The position numbers and the translations under genes were made by a program. Below, one piece after another: positions 42,246 to 52,446 of a stretch of DNA of 64,000 bases (position 1 is its first letter; every line of letters starts with the position of its first letter). This stretch comes from Aldersonia kunmingensis (GTDB lineage Bacteria; Actinomycetota; Actinomycetes; Mycobacteriales; Mycobacteriaceae). Below the pieces are notes generated by a model. That model was not told where the DNA came from, ran no database searches, and was given only the letters and a program-made list of their open reading frames with translations. The stretch spans positions 46,539 through 110,538 of the forward strand of contig NZ_LRRB01000111.1 in the NCBI RefSeq assembly GCF_001646865.1, in the 5' to 3' direction.

Positions 42246-43847
42246 TCAGGGACGCAGCAGCGCGTTCGCGTTGTCGTTGCCCTCGGCCAGGGATTCGAAC
42301 ATGCCCTCGAGCACGTTCTTGCCGATGCCCTCGTCGGGCAGTTCGATCGGGTATTTGCCGTCGAAGCAGGCCGAGCACAAACGGGATTTGGGCTGCTCGG
42401 TGGCGGCGATCATCCCGTTGGTCGAGATGTAGCCGAGGCTGTCGGCACCGATCGAGCGGCGTACACCCTCCACCATCTCGTCGAAATCCTCGGGGGCACT
42501 GCCGGTTCCGGCGCCGTTGGCGATCAGTTCGGCGGGCGAGGCGAAGTCGATACCGTAGAAGCACGGCCACTTCACCGGCGGCGAGGCGATCCGAACGTGA
42601 ATCTCGAGCGCGCCGGCCTCGCGCAGCATGCGGATCAGCGCACGCTGGGTATTGCCGCGCACGATGGAGTCGTCGACAACGATCAGCCGCTTGCCGCGGA
42701 TGACCTCACGCAATGGGTTGAGCTTGAGCCGGATGCCGAGCTGGCGAATGGTCTGGCTCGGCTGGATGAAGGTGCGCCCTACGTAGGCGTTCTTCATCAG
42801 GCCCTGGCCGTAGGGAATGCCCGAGCCCTGCGCGTAGCCGACCGCGGCGGGGGTGCCGGACTCCGGTACCGGGATCACCAGATCGCCCTCGACCGGATGC
42901 TCCATGGCCAGCCGTCGGCCGATGTCCACACGCGTCGCGTGCACCGAGCGGCCGGAGATGGCGCTGTCCGGGCGAGCGAGGTAGACGTACTCGAAGACGC
43001 AGCCCTTGGGCTCGGGGTTCGCGAAGCGCGAGGAGCGGACGCCGTCGGCGTCGATCGCGAGCAGTTCGCCCGGCTCGATCTCGCGGACGAACGACGCGCC
43101 GACGATGTCCAGGGCGGCGGTCTCGCTCGCGACCACCCAGCCGCGGTCGAGCCGGCCCAGGCACAGCGGACGGATGCCGTGTGGGTCACGCGCGGCGTAG
43201 AGGGTGTGCTCGTCCATGAAGGTCAGGCAGAACGCGCCGCGCAGGGTCGGCAGCAGCGACATCGCGGCCTGCTCGATGGTGCTGTCGGCGGCGGCATGCG
43301 CGAGCAGCGCGGTCATGATGTCCGAGTCGGAGGTGGCGGCGCCGGGACGGCGCGAGTTGATCAGACCCTCTTTGCGGGCGCGGTCGGCAAGTTCGGCGGT
43401 ATTGACCAGATTGCCGTTGTGACCGAGCGCGATGCCGGTGCCCACGGCGGTGGTGCGGAAGATCGGCTGGGCGTTTTCCCAGGTGGTCGAGCCAGTTGTG
43501 GAGTAACGACAGTGACCCACCGCGATGTGGCCGGGCATGGCGGCGAGGGTTTGCTCGTCGAAGACCTGGCTGACAAGGCCGAGATCCTTGAAAACGAGAA
43601 CCTGCGAGCCGTCCGAGACAGCGATGCCGGCGGCCTCCTGGCCGCGATGCTGCAGCGCGTACAACCCGTAATAGGTGAGCTTTGCGACGTCCTCACCCGG
43701 TGCCCAAACACCGAAAACCCCGCATTCCTCGCGGGGTTCGTTTTCGTCCTCATCGGCCGGAGCCAGGAGGTTGGGGGTATGGACCGAGGGGTCGGCACTA
43801 ACCACATTTGCTCCCTGATCGGGTGGGCTTTTGGGGGCACTGTTCAT
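42246..43847 (-). CDS. purF: Amidophosphoribosyltransferase
   Basis: 533 residues from the ATG at 43847; the longer open frame upstream lies in the promoter region of the divergent gene. A propeptide of about 40 residues ends before the catalytic Cys in REECGVFGVWAP. Glutaminase features ALQHRGQEAAGIA, GHCRYSTTG, LGHNGNLVN; PRPP loop LIVVDDSIVRGNT; FGIDFASP-like CFYGIDFASPAELIA. First committed step of purine synthesis: PRPP plus Gln to phosphoribosylamine. The propeptide is usually removed so that Cys becomes N-terminal. Confidence 0.97.
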   Translation of the reverse strand: MNSAPKSPPDQGANVVSADPSVHTPNLLAPADEDENEPREECGVFGVWAPGEDVAKLTYYGLYALQHRGQEAAGIAVSDGSQVLVFKDLGLVSQVFDEQTLAAMPGHIAVGHCRYSTTGSTTWENAQPIFRTTAVGTGIALGHNGNLVNTAELADRARKEGLINSRRPGAATSDSDIMTALLAHAAADSTIEQAAMSLLPTLRGAFCLTFMDEHTLYAARDPHGIRPLCLGRLDRGWVVASETAALDIVGASFVREIEPGELLAIDADGVRSSRFANPEPKGCVFEYVYLARPDSAISGRSVHATRVDIGRRLAMEHPVEGDLVIPVPESGTPAAVGYAQGSGIPYGQGLMKNAYVGRTFIQPSQTIRQLGIRLKLNPLREVIRGKRLIVVDDSIVRGNTQRALIRMLREAGALEIHVRIASPPVKWPCFYGIDFASPAELIANGAGTGSAPEDFDEMVEGVRRSIGADSLGYISTNGMIAATEQPKSRLCSACFDGKYPIELPDEGIGKNVLEGMFESLAEGNDNANALLRP

Positions 43848-43974
43848 ACTACGGGTGACGCAACCCACGTTCGCCCCTGTCCTTGGCGTTTCGACCGGAT
43901 TCACCGGGACGTTGTGGCAGATCTCACGCGGGATACGCGAATCCAAACCTACGAGCGAGTAACCTCCCGTGCTC

Positions 43975-45291
43975 ATGGAGCCAAACCCGACCTCGCCGCG
44001 GCGCGCGGTCCGCAATCCGCGAGTGTGGCTTTTCCCGGCGATCGTGGTGACGGTCCTGATGACGTTGCTCGCCGGGTTCTATCTGGACAGCATCGCCGAT
44101 CCGCAGGGCAGCCTGCACGACTTCCCGGTCGCGCTGGTGAACCAGGACGAAGGCGAGACCGTGCCCGGGCCGCAGGGCGAGCAGCGGCAGAACTTCGGCG
44201 ATCAGATCACCTCCGCAATCGTCGCCAACGTCGATCCGAACATGTTCGATCTGCGCCAGGTCGGTATCGCCGAGGCGCAGCAGGAGATGCAGGACGGCAA
44301 GGTCTACGGCGCCATCATCATCCCGAGTGACTTCAGCAAGCGGCTGCTGATCCTCGCCGAGTCCAGCGTGGTGCCGGGGCAGGTCGAGAAGCCCGCGATC
44401 ACCGCGCAGTCCAACCCGCGGGCGGGCACATTCGCCTCGGCGGTCATGGACCGGTTCGCCGATCAGGCGCTCACTCAGGTCAACAGCACGGTCGGCCAAC
44501 AGCTCACCCAAACCGTGCAACAGCAGCTCGCCGGCCCGCCGCCGACACCCATCGCGGGGGCGAGCGCACTCACGCTCGCCGAGCCGGTGAACGTGATCAA
44601 CATCGAGTACAACCCGCTCCCCGGCGGAACCGGGAACGGGCTCGCCGCCTTCTACTACTCGCTGCTGATCGTGCTCGCCGGGTTCACCGGCGGAATGATC
44701 GTGCACACGATGATCGATCAGGCACTCGGCTTCGCCCCGACGGAGTACGGCCCATGGTACCGCCACCTCGAGTCCATCGGCATATCCCGGTTCAACACCC
44801 TCCTGCTCAAGTGGTCGGTGATGGCGGCGCTCGCTGTCGTGGTCTCCGGCGTATTCGTCGGAATCGCCGACCTTGTAGGGATGCCGATCGAGCGCGGACT
44901 CGCCCTGTATCTGTACGGCGCGCTCGCAATCCTCGCCGTCGGCGTCTCGGCGCTGTCGGTGCTTGCGCTGTTCGGCACCGCGGGTCTGCTGATCAACCTG
45001 ATCATCTTCGTCGTGCTCGGCCTACCGTCCTCGGGCGGCACGGTGCCACTGGAGGCGCAGCCGGAGATCTTCACATTCCTCGCCCGGTTCGAGCCGATGC
45101 ATCAGGTCTATCTCGGGGTGCGCGCCATCCTGTTCTTCGACGCCGGCACCAGTGCGGGGTTGGGCCGGTCTGTGGTCGCGACTCTGATCGGCCTCGCGAT
45201 CGGACTGATAATCGGCGTCGTCACCACCCGGCTATACGACCGGGCGGGGTTGCATCGTGGGCCTGCGCCGAAGGAGCCGGCCAGGGGTTGA
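43975..45291 (+). CDS. DUF3533/ABC-2-like membrane protein
   Basis: About 438 residues from the ATG at 43975 (a GTG at 43969 is possible). One N-terminal helix (VWLFPAIVVTVLMTLLAGFYL), a roughly 190-residue extracytoplasmic domain with VALVNQDEGETV and YGAIIIPSDFSKRLLILAE, then five or six C-terminal helices from FYYSLLIVLAGFTGGMIVH. This is the YhgE/Pip-DUF3533 layout. Members relate to export or resistance, and the C-terminal half resembles ABC-2 permeases, though no ATPase gene is nearby. Divergent from purF. Confidence 0.82.
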   Translation: MEPNPTSPRRAVRNPRVWLFPAIVVTVLMTLLAGFYLDSIADPQGSLHDFPVALVNQDEGETVPGPQGEQRQNFGDQITSAIVANVDPNMFDLRQVGIAEAQQEMQDGKVYGAIIIPSDFSKRLLILAESSVVPGQVEKPAITAQSNPRAGTFASAVMDRFADQALTQVNSTVGQQLTQTVQQQLAGPPPTPIAGASALTLAEPVNVINIEYNPLPGGTGNGLAAFYYSLLIVLAGFTGGMIVHTMIDQALGFAPTEYGPWYRHLESIGISRFNTLLLKWSVMAALAVVVSGVFVGIADLVGMPIERGLALYLYGALAILAVGVSALSVLALFGTAGLLINLIIFVVLGLPSSGGTVPLEAQPEIFTFLARFEPMHQVYLGVRAILFFDAGTSAGLGRSVVATLIGLAIGLIIGVVTTRLYDRAGLHRGPAPKEPARG

Positions 45292-45311
45292 CCGCACTCG
45301 GTCCGGGGTCG

Positions 45312-45402
45312 ACCACTCATCGCCGCACATTTCCTGTTGCGCCGCACACGAATTCGCGTGCGGAGGCGTGTGCGAGGCCACAGGAGGTGTGCGGCGAGTG
45401 GT
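45312..45402. repeat. 91-bp compound palindrome between convergent genes
   Basis: Outer arms ACCACTCATCGCCGCACA..CCTGT (45312-45337) and ACAGGAGGTGTGCGGCGAGTGGT (45380-45402) pair over about 22 bp with small bulges; inside, CGCACAC / GTGTGCG and CCGCAC / GTGCGG form nested stems around GAATTC. It lies between the DUF3533 gene and the GNAT gene, both ending here. It is unlike the 64-bp repeat family. Confidence 0.75.
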
Positions 45403-45429
45403 GCGCGGGCCGCGAACAGCGCCTGTCGA

Positions 45430-46026
45430 CTAGTTCCCCGAGCGCTGTGCGACGCGTCGCTCGAGCCCGGCGCGCACCTGCGGCCAGTCGTCGGCGGTGA
45501 CGCCGTAGACCATCGTCGTGCGCCAGGTGCCATCGCGACGGCGGGCATGCTGACGCAGCGCGCCTTCCTCCCGCGCACCGATTCCGAGCACCGCCGCGCG
45601 TGAGCGGACGTTCAGGTCGTCCACGTTCAACTCGGCCCGCCGCGCTTCGAGTGTGCCGAAAATATGTTCCAGCAGAAGCAGTTTCGACTCGACATTGATC
45701 GCGGAACCGCGAGCGCGCGACGAGATCCAGGTGTACCCGACCGTCACCCGGCCGTGCAGTTCGCTCATGTTGTAAAGCGATGTCGTCCCGACGATCTCAC
45801 CCGAGGTGGCATCGCTCTGGGTGAGGGTCTGGCGGACGGACGCCAGCGCATGCTCGACTGTCCGCTGCGACGGCGGCTCTGAATCGATCCCGTACGGGAA
45901 GAACATCAGCGTGTCCGGTTCGTCGTGCGCGGCGGCGAGTCCCTCGACATCATCGAGCGTAGTGGGCCGCAGTAGGACGTGTGCACCCTTCAGCGTCGGT
46001 GTTTCGATCCAGAATTCACTACTCAC
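45430..46026 (-). CDS. GNAT acetyltransferase (RimJ/RimL-like)
   Basis: 198 residues from the GTG at 46026 with GGAG 7 nt upstream. RimJ/RimL-type features: ETPTLKGAHVLLRPTTLDD at the start, GEIVGTTSLYNMSELHGRVTVGYTW, then ARGSAINVESKLLLLEHIF in place of the acetyl-CoA loop, and REEGALRQHARRRDGTWRTT near the end. The target may be a protein N-terminus or small amine. It is 21 bp after the SCP-like gene in the purL operon. A decayed copy lies at 50553-50964. Confidence 0.88.
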   Translation of the reverse strand: MSSEFWIETPTLKGAHVLLRPTTLDDVEGLAAAHDEPDTLMFFPYGIDSEPPSQRTVEHALASVRQTLTQSDATSGEIVGTTSLYNMSELHGRVTVGYTWISSRARGSAINVESKLLLLEHIFGTLEARRAELNVDDLNVRSRAAVLGIGAREEGALRQHARRRDGTWRTTMVYGVTADDWPQVRAGLERRVAQRSGN

Positions 46027-46047
46027 CAGGGTCTCCAATCGGCCCGC

Positions 46048-46422
46048 TCACACAACGGGCAGCCAGTGTCCCACTTCCGTCGCCCGCCCCCCGGAGGCCG
46101 ATACCCGACCCGCGGCCACCGCGGAGTCGAAGTCCATCGCACCCGTAGCGAGCAGCAACCACGTGCGTGGATCGGTCTCCACCACATTCGGCGGGTTTCC
46201 GCGGGTGTGGCGTGGCCCCGAAATACATTGCACCGCAACGAATGGCGGTACCCGCACCTCAACGGATGAACCCGGCGCGGATTGCGCCATCGCCCGCGCG
46301 GTCAGCCGCACGGCGGCGGCCAACTCGGCGCGGGCGGGCGCGTCAATGCGCTCGTCGCGAAGCCAATCGGCCACGGCCGCAACGGCTTCCCGAACCTGCG
46401 CGGGATCGATGCGAGCGGGCAA
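46048..46422 (-). CDS. Bacterial sterol-carrier-protein-like (SCP_3) protein
   Basis: 124 residues, TTG start only 3 bp after the purL stop, so clearly coupled. REAVAAVADWLRDERIDAPARAELAAAVRLTARAM, split here by short helices, then VEVRVPPFVAVQCISGPRHTRG and the C-terminal TWLLLATGAMDFDSAV are typical of the small actinobacterial SCP orthologue (Rv0807-like). Possible lipid or ligand binding; role unknown. A broken copy of its first two thirds lies at about 49990-50264. Confidence 0.85.
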   Translation of the reverse strand: MPARIDPAQVREAVAAVADWLRDERIDAPARAELAAAVRLTARAMAQSAPGSSVEVRVPPFVAVQCISGPRHTRGNPPNVVETDPRTWLLLATGAMDFDSAVAAGRVSASGGRATEVGHWLPVV

Positions 46423-46425
46423 TGC

Positions 46426-48717
46426 TCAGTTCGCCCCGTGTCCGAACAGTGCCGGCAAGGTCGCCTCGAAACGCTGACGCAGTTCGGCGAGCGGCACAGT
46501 GAACTGACCCTGCACCTCGACAGCATCCGAGCCCTGGTCCACCACGCCGATGCGCGTCCACGGCAGATCGCGCGCCGAACACATCTGGGTGAACCGAGTC
46601 TCCTCGGAGCGCGGCACCGAAACCAGCACGCGCCCAGCCGATTCGGAGAACAGCATCACGAACGGATCGGCATCCTCCGGCAGCAACACCCGGCAGCCGG
46701 TCTCACCGGCCAGCGCCGATTCGACCACCGCCTGGGCGAGACCACCCTCGGACAGGTCGTGCGCCGCGCTGATCATGCCGTCGCGCGAACCCGCGGTGAG
46801 CACCTCGGCCAGCAACTGCTCGCGCGCGAGATCGACCTTGGGCGGCACGCCACCGAGGTGATCGTGCACAACCTGTGCCCAGATCGAGCCGCCGAACTCG
46901 TCGTGGGTGTCGCCGAGCAGGACGAGTGTCTCCCCCGGCTCGCGACCGAACCCGGTGGGGATGCGGCGGTGTACGTCGTCGATCACACCGAGCACGCCGA
47001 CCACCGGGGTCGGCAGGATCGCCGTCTGCCCGGTCTGGTTGTAGAAGCTCACGTTGCCGCCGGTCACCGGGATGCCCAACTGCGCGCAACCGTCGGCGAG
47101 TCCACGCACCGCCTGCTGGAACTGCCACATCACCGCCGGGTCCTCGGGCGAACCGAAGTTCAAGCAGTTCGTCACGGCCTTCGGCGTGGAACCCGTTGCA
47201 GCGACGTTGCGGAACGCCTCGGCCAGCGCCAACTGTGCACCGGCGTACGGGTCGAGCTTGGTGTAGCGACCGGACGCGTCGGTGGCCAGTGCGATCCCGC
47301 GGCTGGTCTCCTCGTCGATGCGCAGCACACCCGCGTCGGCGTTTTCGGCAAGCACGGTGTTACCGCGCACGTAGCGGTCGTACTGCTCGGTGATCCAGCG
47401 CCGGCTGCACAGTTGCGGGCTCGAGATCATGCGCAACAGCGTGGTGAGCAGTTCGTCGGCCGAGGACGGCCGCGCCAGCCCGTCCGGAGTGTTCGCGATC
47501 AACTCGTCCTGATCCGCCGGCCGCGCCACGGGGCGCTCGTACACCGGGCCCTCGTGCGCGACGGTGCGCGGCGGCACATCCACCACGGTCTCGCCGTGCC
47601 AGGTGATGACGAGCCGGTCACCGTCGGTGACCTCGCCGATCACGGTGGCCAGCGTGTCCCACTTGCGGCACACCTCGAGGAACGCCTCGACGTTCTCGGG
47701 CGTGACGACGGCGCACATACGCTCCTGCGACTCGCTCGACAGCACCTCGGCCGGGGTCATCCCCGCCGCACGCAGCGGCACCTGGTCCAGCTCGATGTGC
47801 ATGCCGCCATCCCCGGCAGCAGCCAATTCCGAAGTGGCACAGGACAATCCGGCACCGCCGAGGTCCTGGATGCCGACCACGAGCCCCGCCGCGTACAACT
47901 CGAGGCAGCACTCGATGAGCACCTTCTCGGTGAACGGGTCACCCACCTGAACAGACGGCAGTTTCTTCGGCCGTCCACCGCCTGAATCATCGAAGGTTTC
48001 CGACGCCAGCACAGACACGCCGCCGATACCGTCGAGGCCGGTGCGCGCACCGAACAGGATGATCTTGTTGCCCGTGCCGGATGCGAACGCCAGGTGCAGG
48101 TCCTCGACCCGCATCACACCCGCGCACAGCGCGTTGACCAGCGGGTTCCCCCCGTAGGAGGCATCGAATACCGTCTCACCGCCCACATTGGGCAGGCCGA
48201 GACAGTTGCCGTAGCCGCCGACACCGCGCACCACGCCATCCACCACACGACGGGTATCGGGAGCATCGGCCGCACCGAAGCGCAGCTGGTCCATCACCGC
48301 GATCGGGCGCGCGCCCATCGCCATGATGTCGCGCACGATGCCGCCGACACCCGTGGCCGCGCCCTGATAGGGCTCCACATAGGACGGGTGGTTGTGGCTC
48401 TCCACCTTGAAGGTGACCGCCCAGCCATCGCCGATGTCGACCACGCCCGCGTTCTCGCCGATACCGGCGAGCATCTGCGCGCGCATCTCCTCGGTGGTCG
48501 TCTCACCGAAGTAGCGCAGGTGCAGCTTCGACGACTTGTAGGAGCAGTGCTCGCTCCACATCACCGAGTACATCGCCAGTTCGGCGTCGGTGGGCCGACG
48601 GCCGAGGATCTCCTTGATCCGGGCGTACTCGTCCTCCTTCAGCCCGAGCTCCTTGAAGGGCTGAGCAATGTCGGGCGAGGTGGCGGCGGCGGAAACGGTG
48701 TCTACCTGCGAAGTCAC
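46426..48717 (-). CDS. purL: Phosphoribosylformylglycinamidine synthase subunit PurL
   Basis: 763 residues, the small PurL that works with separate PurQ and PurS. Typical blocks: [91 protein letters not shown] and [13 protein letters not shown]. It makes FGAM from FGAR using ammonia from PurQ. purQ and purS lie 10 kb away at 58.3-59.3 kb. It leads purL-SCP-GNAT. The last 20 codons were duplicated to about 50285-50350. Confidence 0.97.
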   Translation of the reverse strand: MTSQVDTVSAAATSPDIAQPFKELGLKEDEYARIKEILGRRPTDAELAMYSVMWSEHCSYKSSKLHLRYFGETTTEEMRAQMLAGIGENAGVVDIGDGWAVTFKVESHNHPSYVEPYQGAATGVGGIVRDIMAMGARPIAVMDQLRFGAADAPDTRRVVDGVVRGVGGYGNCLGLPNVGGETVFDASYGGNPLVNALCAGVMRVEDLHLAFASGTGNKIILFGARTGLDGIGGVSVLASETFDDSGGGRPKKLPSVQVGDPFTEKVLIECCLELYAAGLVVGIQDLGGAGLSCATSELAAAGDGGMHIELDQVPLRAAGMTPAEVLSSESQERMCAVVTPENVEAFLEVCRKWDTLATVIGEVTDGDRLVITWHGETVVDVPPRTVAHEGPVYERPVARPADQDELIANTPDGLARPSSADELLTTLLRMISSPQLCSRRWITEQYDRYVRGNTVLAENADAGVLRIDEETSRGIALATDASGRYTKLDPYAGAQLALAEAFRNVAATGSTPKAVTNCLNFGSPEDPAVMWQFQQAVRGLADGCAQLGIPVTGGNVSFYNQTGQTAILPTPVVGVLGVIDDVHRRIPTGFGREPGETLVLLGDTHDEFGGSIWAQVVHDHLGGVPPKVDLAREQLLAEVLTAGSRDGMISAAHDLSEGGLAQAVVESALAGETGCRVLLPEDADPFVMLFSESAGRVLVSVPRSEETRFTQMCSARDLPWTRIGVVDQGSDAVEVQGQFTVPLAELRQRFEATLPALFGHGAN

Positions 48718-48936
48718 GCCACGATTCTAGTGGGCCGCGGGGAGTCGCTTGCCGCCGCACTCTGGCATTCGGCTCCACCGTCGGAAAATGTGACCCCGGC
48801 CTCAACTTGACAGACGTCCAGTTTGCTAACGTGCTGCTGCCATTGCTGTGCTCTGCGGCAGTTCTGCGCGACGGACAATCACCGGCGCGTGGACATGCTT
48901 AGCGGCGCACGACGTATTCGGGTTCCGAGGGAGAAG

Positions 48937-49959
48937 ATGCGCGTGACCATTTCGAGACTCGCCCGCGTATTAGTCGCTGCAGTTGCCATGTGCACGGTTT
49001 CGCTGGCCGCTGCGCCCGCGACTGCCTTCGCCGACGAGGCCGCGACGACACCTCACCTGGTGAAGACAACCAAGAAGTCCGACCGCAAGGTCTCGATTTC
49101 GGTGTACTCGCCGTCGATGAACCGCAACATCCCGCTGGAAGTCATTCTTCCGGCGGACACCAGTGCGCCGCGCCCGACGTTGTATCTGCTCAACGGTGCC
49201 GGCGGTGGTCAGGATTCCGCGACATGGCAGCGCAAAACCGACGCCACGGACTTTTTCGTGGACAAGAACGTCAACGTCGTGACGCCTCTCGAAGGCCGGT
49301 TCAGCTACTACACCGATTGGCAGAAGGACGACCCGATTGTGGGACGCCAGAAGTGGCAGACCTTCATGACCGAAGAACTGCCCCCGGTGATCGACAAAGA
49401 ATTCAAGACCAACAAGGTGCAGTCCATCGCCGCGATCTCCATGACCGCCACCTCGGTGCTGCAATACGCGATTGCCAAGCCCGGCTTCTACAAGAGCGTC
49501 GGTTCCTACAGCGGCTGCGCCGAGACCAGCACGCCGGTTGGCCAGCGATTCATCAACACTGTCGTGAACGCCGGCTTCGGCAAGGGTGTCGACATCACGA
49601 ACATGTACGGCCCGCTCAACGGCCCCGGCTGGGTGGCCAACGACCCGGTCATCAACGCCGAGAAGCTTCGCGGCACCGAGCTGTACATCACGGCCGGTTC
49701 CGGCTTGCCCGGCGGTCACGACACGCTCAACGCGGCCGGAATCCAAGGTCAGACGAAGACTCTCGCGAACCAGGTTCTCGTCGGCGGCGTCCTCGAGGCG
49801 GCAACCAACTACTGCACCCACAACCTGGCTTATCGCCTTGCCGATCTGAAGATTCCGGCGACCTTCAACTTCAAGAACACCGGCACCCATTCGTGGGGCT
49901 ACTGGCAGGACGACCTGCACGACAACTGGCCGATGATCGCCCGGTCGATGGGGATCTAG
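48937..49959 (+). CDS. Antigen 85-like mycolyltransferase/esterase
   Basis: 340 residues from the ATG at 48937 with GAGGGAG upstream; upstream in-frame codons lack a signal peptide. Signal peptide ends near ATAFADEA. Ag85-type alpha/beta hydrolase: VEVIL-like LEVILPADTSAPRPTLYLL, then the nucleophile region AAISMTATSVLQYA (Ag85 has S-M-x-x-x-S/A), and the C-terminal THSWGYWQDDLHDNWPMI with the catalytic His. Members transfer mycolates between trehalose esters and arabinogalactan, or hydrolyse esters; the non-canonical elbow makes the exact activity unsure. Confidence 0.88.
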   Translation: MRVTISRLARVLVAAVAMCTVSLAAAPATAFADEAATTPHLVKTTKKSDRKVSISVYSPSMNRNIPLEVILPADTSAPRPTLYLLNGAGGGQDSATWQRKTDATDFFVDKNVNVVTPLEGRFSYYTDWQKDDPIVGRQKWQTFMTEELPPVIDKEFKTNKVQSIAAISMTATSVLQYAIAKPGFYKSVGSYSGCAETSTPVGQRFINTVVNAGFGKGVDITNMYGPLNGPGWVANDPVINAEKLRGTELYITAGSGLPGGHDTLNAAGIQGQTKTLANQVLVGGVLEAATNYCTHNLAYRLADLKIPATFNFKNTGTHSWGYWQDDLHDNWPMIARSMGI

Positions 49960-49989
49960 TCCCCGTTCGGCGGGAAGTTTCGGGCCGAC

Positions 49990-50350
49990 GAACGACATCG
50001 CCCTCGGAGGTCAGATGGTGGCGAAGGACTGCCAGGTCGGGGTAACAGCGGCGATTTGGTGGTGTCGCCCACCGTGTCGGGCAGCTGACAAATGCATTGC
50101 ACCGCAACGAACGGAGGCACCCGCACCTCCACGGACGAGCCCGGCGCGGATTGCGCCAGGATCCGTGCGGTCAGCCCAACCGCCGCAGCCAGCTCAGCCC
50201 GAGCCCGCTGCGGAAGTCCTTCTTCACGTAGCCAATCGGCAACGGCTGCAACCGCTTCCCGCACCTGAACGGATCGATTCGCGCGGGCGGCAATGCTCAG
50301 TTCGCCCCGTGCCCGAACAGTGCGGGCAGGTCGCCTCGAAGCACTGGCGC
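49990..50350 (-). pseudogene. Broken duplicate of the purL tail plus SCP-like gene
   Basis: The minus strand at 50285-50350 repeats the purL end and the TTG junction (CTGCGCCAGTGCTTCGAGGC against CTGCGTCAGCGTTTCGAGGC, and GCGAACTGAGCATTGCC in both). It continues into the SCP-like gene: REAVAAVADWLREEG against REAVAAVADWLRDER, and QSAPGSSVEVRVPPFVAVQC identical in both. Indels after the TTG shift the frame, and similarity fades after VQC. Coding order (purL tail, then SCP) is as in the intact locus 3.9 kb away. Confidence 0.85.
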
Positions 50351-50552
50351 AGGTCCGTCATTCGAACCGATGCATCACGGTGTACCGGGCGTACAGGCAA
50401 TCCTGCTCTTCGACGCCGGTCCGAAATCGGACTGGGTCGATCGGCGGTCGCGCAAATTTGCATGCGCAGCAACATAAGTGTGCCGCGGATTTAGCGAAAG
50501 CAACTCGGTCCGAAGCGCGGGAGTCAGCTTTGCGCGGACGCCACCTGCGGAC

Positions 50553-50964
50553 TTACATTCCGGTCCTCGACGTTGAACTCAACCGCTTGGCGCGGCCATA
50601 AACCAAAATATGTTGCAGCAGAATGATTTCGACTCTCATATTATTAACGGATCCAGGGCGGGCAAGCACCGGCTGCAGCCTAATGACACCGGGCGGCACA
50701 CTTTGCCCTGCTGTAGGTCTTCGTAGTGCCGAGAATATCGCGCATTTCCGCATCGCCCTTGGGGCGGACGTACCGGCTGTCACCGACGAACAGCTGAGTG
50801 ACCTTTGCGTGTGCCTCGGCAGGATCACGATCCGCTGACGCGAATGCGCAAGTCGTAACGAAGAAGTGGGCAGCGGACGGGATCCGCCCGCTATGGGCTG
50901 GGACCGACTGGGCCCGAACCGCTGAGACCGGAGCCGCTGGGTCCGGAGCCGTCTGAACCGGCAC
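50553..50964 (-). pseudogene. Decayed GNAT acetyltransferase copy
   Basis: Two minus-strand frames together resemble the intact GNAT at 45430. One gives EMRDILGTTKTYSRAK where the parent has GEIVGTTSLYNMSELH; after a frame change near 50690 the other gives ARPGSVNNMRVEIILLQHIL where the parent has ARGSAINVESKLLLLEHIF. At DNA level AAAATATGTTGCAGCAGAAT matches AAAATATGTTCCAGCAGAAG. No intact frame covers the whole. It lies beside the broken purL-SCP copy, so all three genes of that operon have relics here. Confidence 0.7.
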
Positions 50965-50969
50965 TGCCC

Positions 50970-52233
50970 GGACCCGAACCGGGTGGCGGTACCGGCGTCG
51001 TAGTCGTCAAGGGCGGTGCCGGCGTCGCGGTCGTCGGGGGCGACGGCTCGGGACAATAGTCTGCCAGCTGCTCAGGCGTTTGCACCCAGGGCGGTATTGG
51101 AGGGGACGGTTCAGGGGTTTCGCCCGGATAGCCCTGCGCCGGCTGCAGCGCCGAACCGCTCGAACCCGGACCGGACAGATCGCCCGAACCGCTCGACCCC
51201 GGCCCCGATCCGTTCGACCCACTGGAGCCCGGCGGGGCTGGGGGCGGCGTAGTCATCGACGTGGGCGGGGCGGATTCCGCCTCTGCACACTGCCTCGCCG
51301 CGAAACCGGTCAGTGCAGGCAACGGGTAGGTGTTGGTGTTGAATCCACACTCGGCGCGCACTATGTCCATCGATATGGTGCTCTTGAGATCACCGAGTAG
51401 GCCCCAGAGATCGGTGTCCCGGTATCCGAATTGTTCTGAACCACGTCCGTCGTCAGGCTTGCACTCACCGTCGAGTTGGGATTGATCCGTACGGTGCCGG
51501 AACTAACCGTGCCGGGGGCGGTAGGCACGATCAAGATCGCGGACCGAATATGAAACTCTCGGTCGCTATCGGGATATTCGATGCTGGTGCCGCCAGCGTT
51601 GCACCGCGCCCCAAGCTGATTGCGCCCTGCTGCGAGAAACTCGATGGCAGATTCAGCGCGAAACAGAAGTCGACGCCATTGACGTCCCCCTTGGGGACCG
51701 TGACCGTCTGACTGCTGCCCTGGGTCAGCGGCGCATTCGATGGCCAACCCGAAATCGGGCGGCCGTTGGAGAACTCCGTTGCGTTGCAGTTCGCCGCGGT
51801 GGCGGTATGACGGTAAGACGCAACGCGGTGAACAACGCGCTCCCCGGGACTGTCGACGTCGCGGCACTCAGCGATACGGCTGCGTCGAATCCGCTCTTTT
51901 CCGGGTCTACCCGCACCGCTACGGGGGCGTACACCGTCGCGCCTGGGAGCATTTGCAGCGGATCGACCTGGAAATCGAAATTACCGGTACCGCTGATGCC
52001 CTTATCGAATTCCTGCCAGTTCGATGATCGGAATTTGCCCTGCGCATTGAAGGTTCCCGCAGTGAACACGGCCTCGCCGAACACCGAATCGTATTGGAGG
52101 CCAGCGTCGCGACCGTGCCGAGGCCGAGAATGACGCCCATCGCGAGTATGGCCCGGACCTTGCGCCAGTGCCGACGGACATCAGCGTGGCTCGCGTCGTC
52201 GTCCGCACGCGAATCGCTGCGCCCTGCGCTCAT
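50970..52233 (-). pseudogene. Frameshifted secreted protein gene (alternate/SipW-type signal peptide family)
   Basis: The minus strand starts as MSAGRSDSRADD, then a signal-like WRKVRAILAMGVILGLGTVATLA; after a frame change near 52085 it reads YDSVFGEAVFTAGTFNAQGK, NFDFQVDPLQMLPGATVYAP and VSLSAATSTVPGSALFTALR; a second change gives TAANCNATEFSNGRP, VNGVDFCFALNLPSSF; and further frames end in a Gly/Ser/Pro-rich tail at 50.9-51.3 kb. This succession is typical of actinobacterial proteins with SipW-cognate (alternate-type) signal peptides. At least three frameshifts show it is dead, unless the assembly is wrong. No SipW-like peptidase gene is in the window. Confidence 0.65.
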
Positions 52234-52446
52234 CCCTCAACCGGCCCTCGTTCTCAACCTGGATCAGCGAGCTGATATCTCACTCCGAACGGACACCGCG
52301 GAAATCGCCGTCGGCGTGACTTGCGCGGACAATCGACCGAGGGCGAATCGCCGGCGCCGCGGTTCGGCTGACGCGCTCTCGATACGCGAGTTAGGTTCAG
52401 TCGCGATGACCCCGAAATGCGACGTATACCGAGGCCGGAGGCAGGC

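Noticed and set aside
43848..44015. N-terminal extension of PurF
   Set aside because: The extra residues lie in the divergent promoter region and have no similarity to PurF propeptides.
50970..51370. Intact Gly/Ser/Pro-rich small protein from the ATG at 51370
   Set aside because: The frame continues upstream without a start and reads as the tail of the frameshifted secreted protein, so it is treated as part of that pseudogene.
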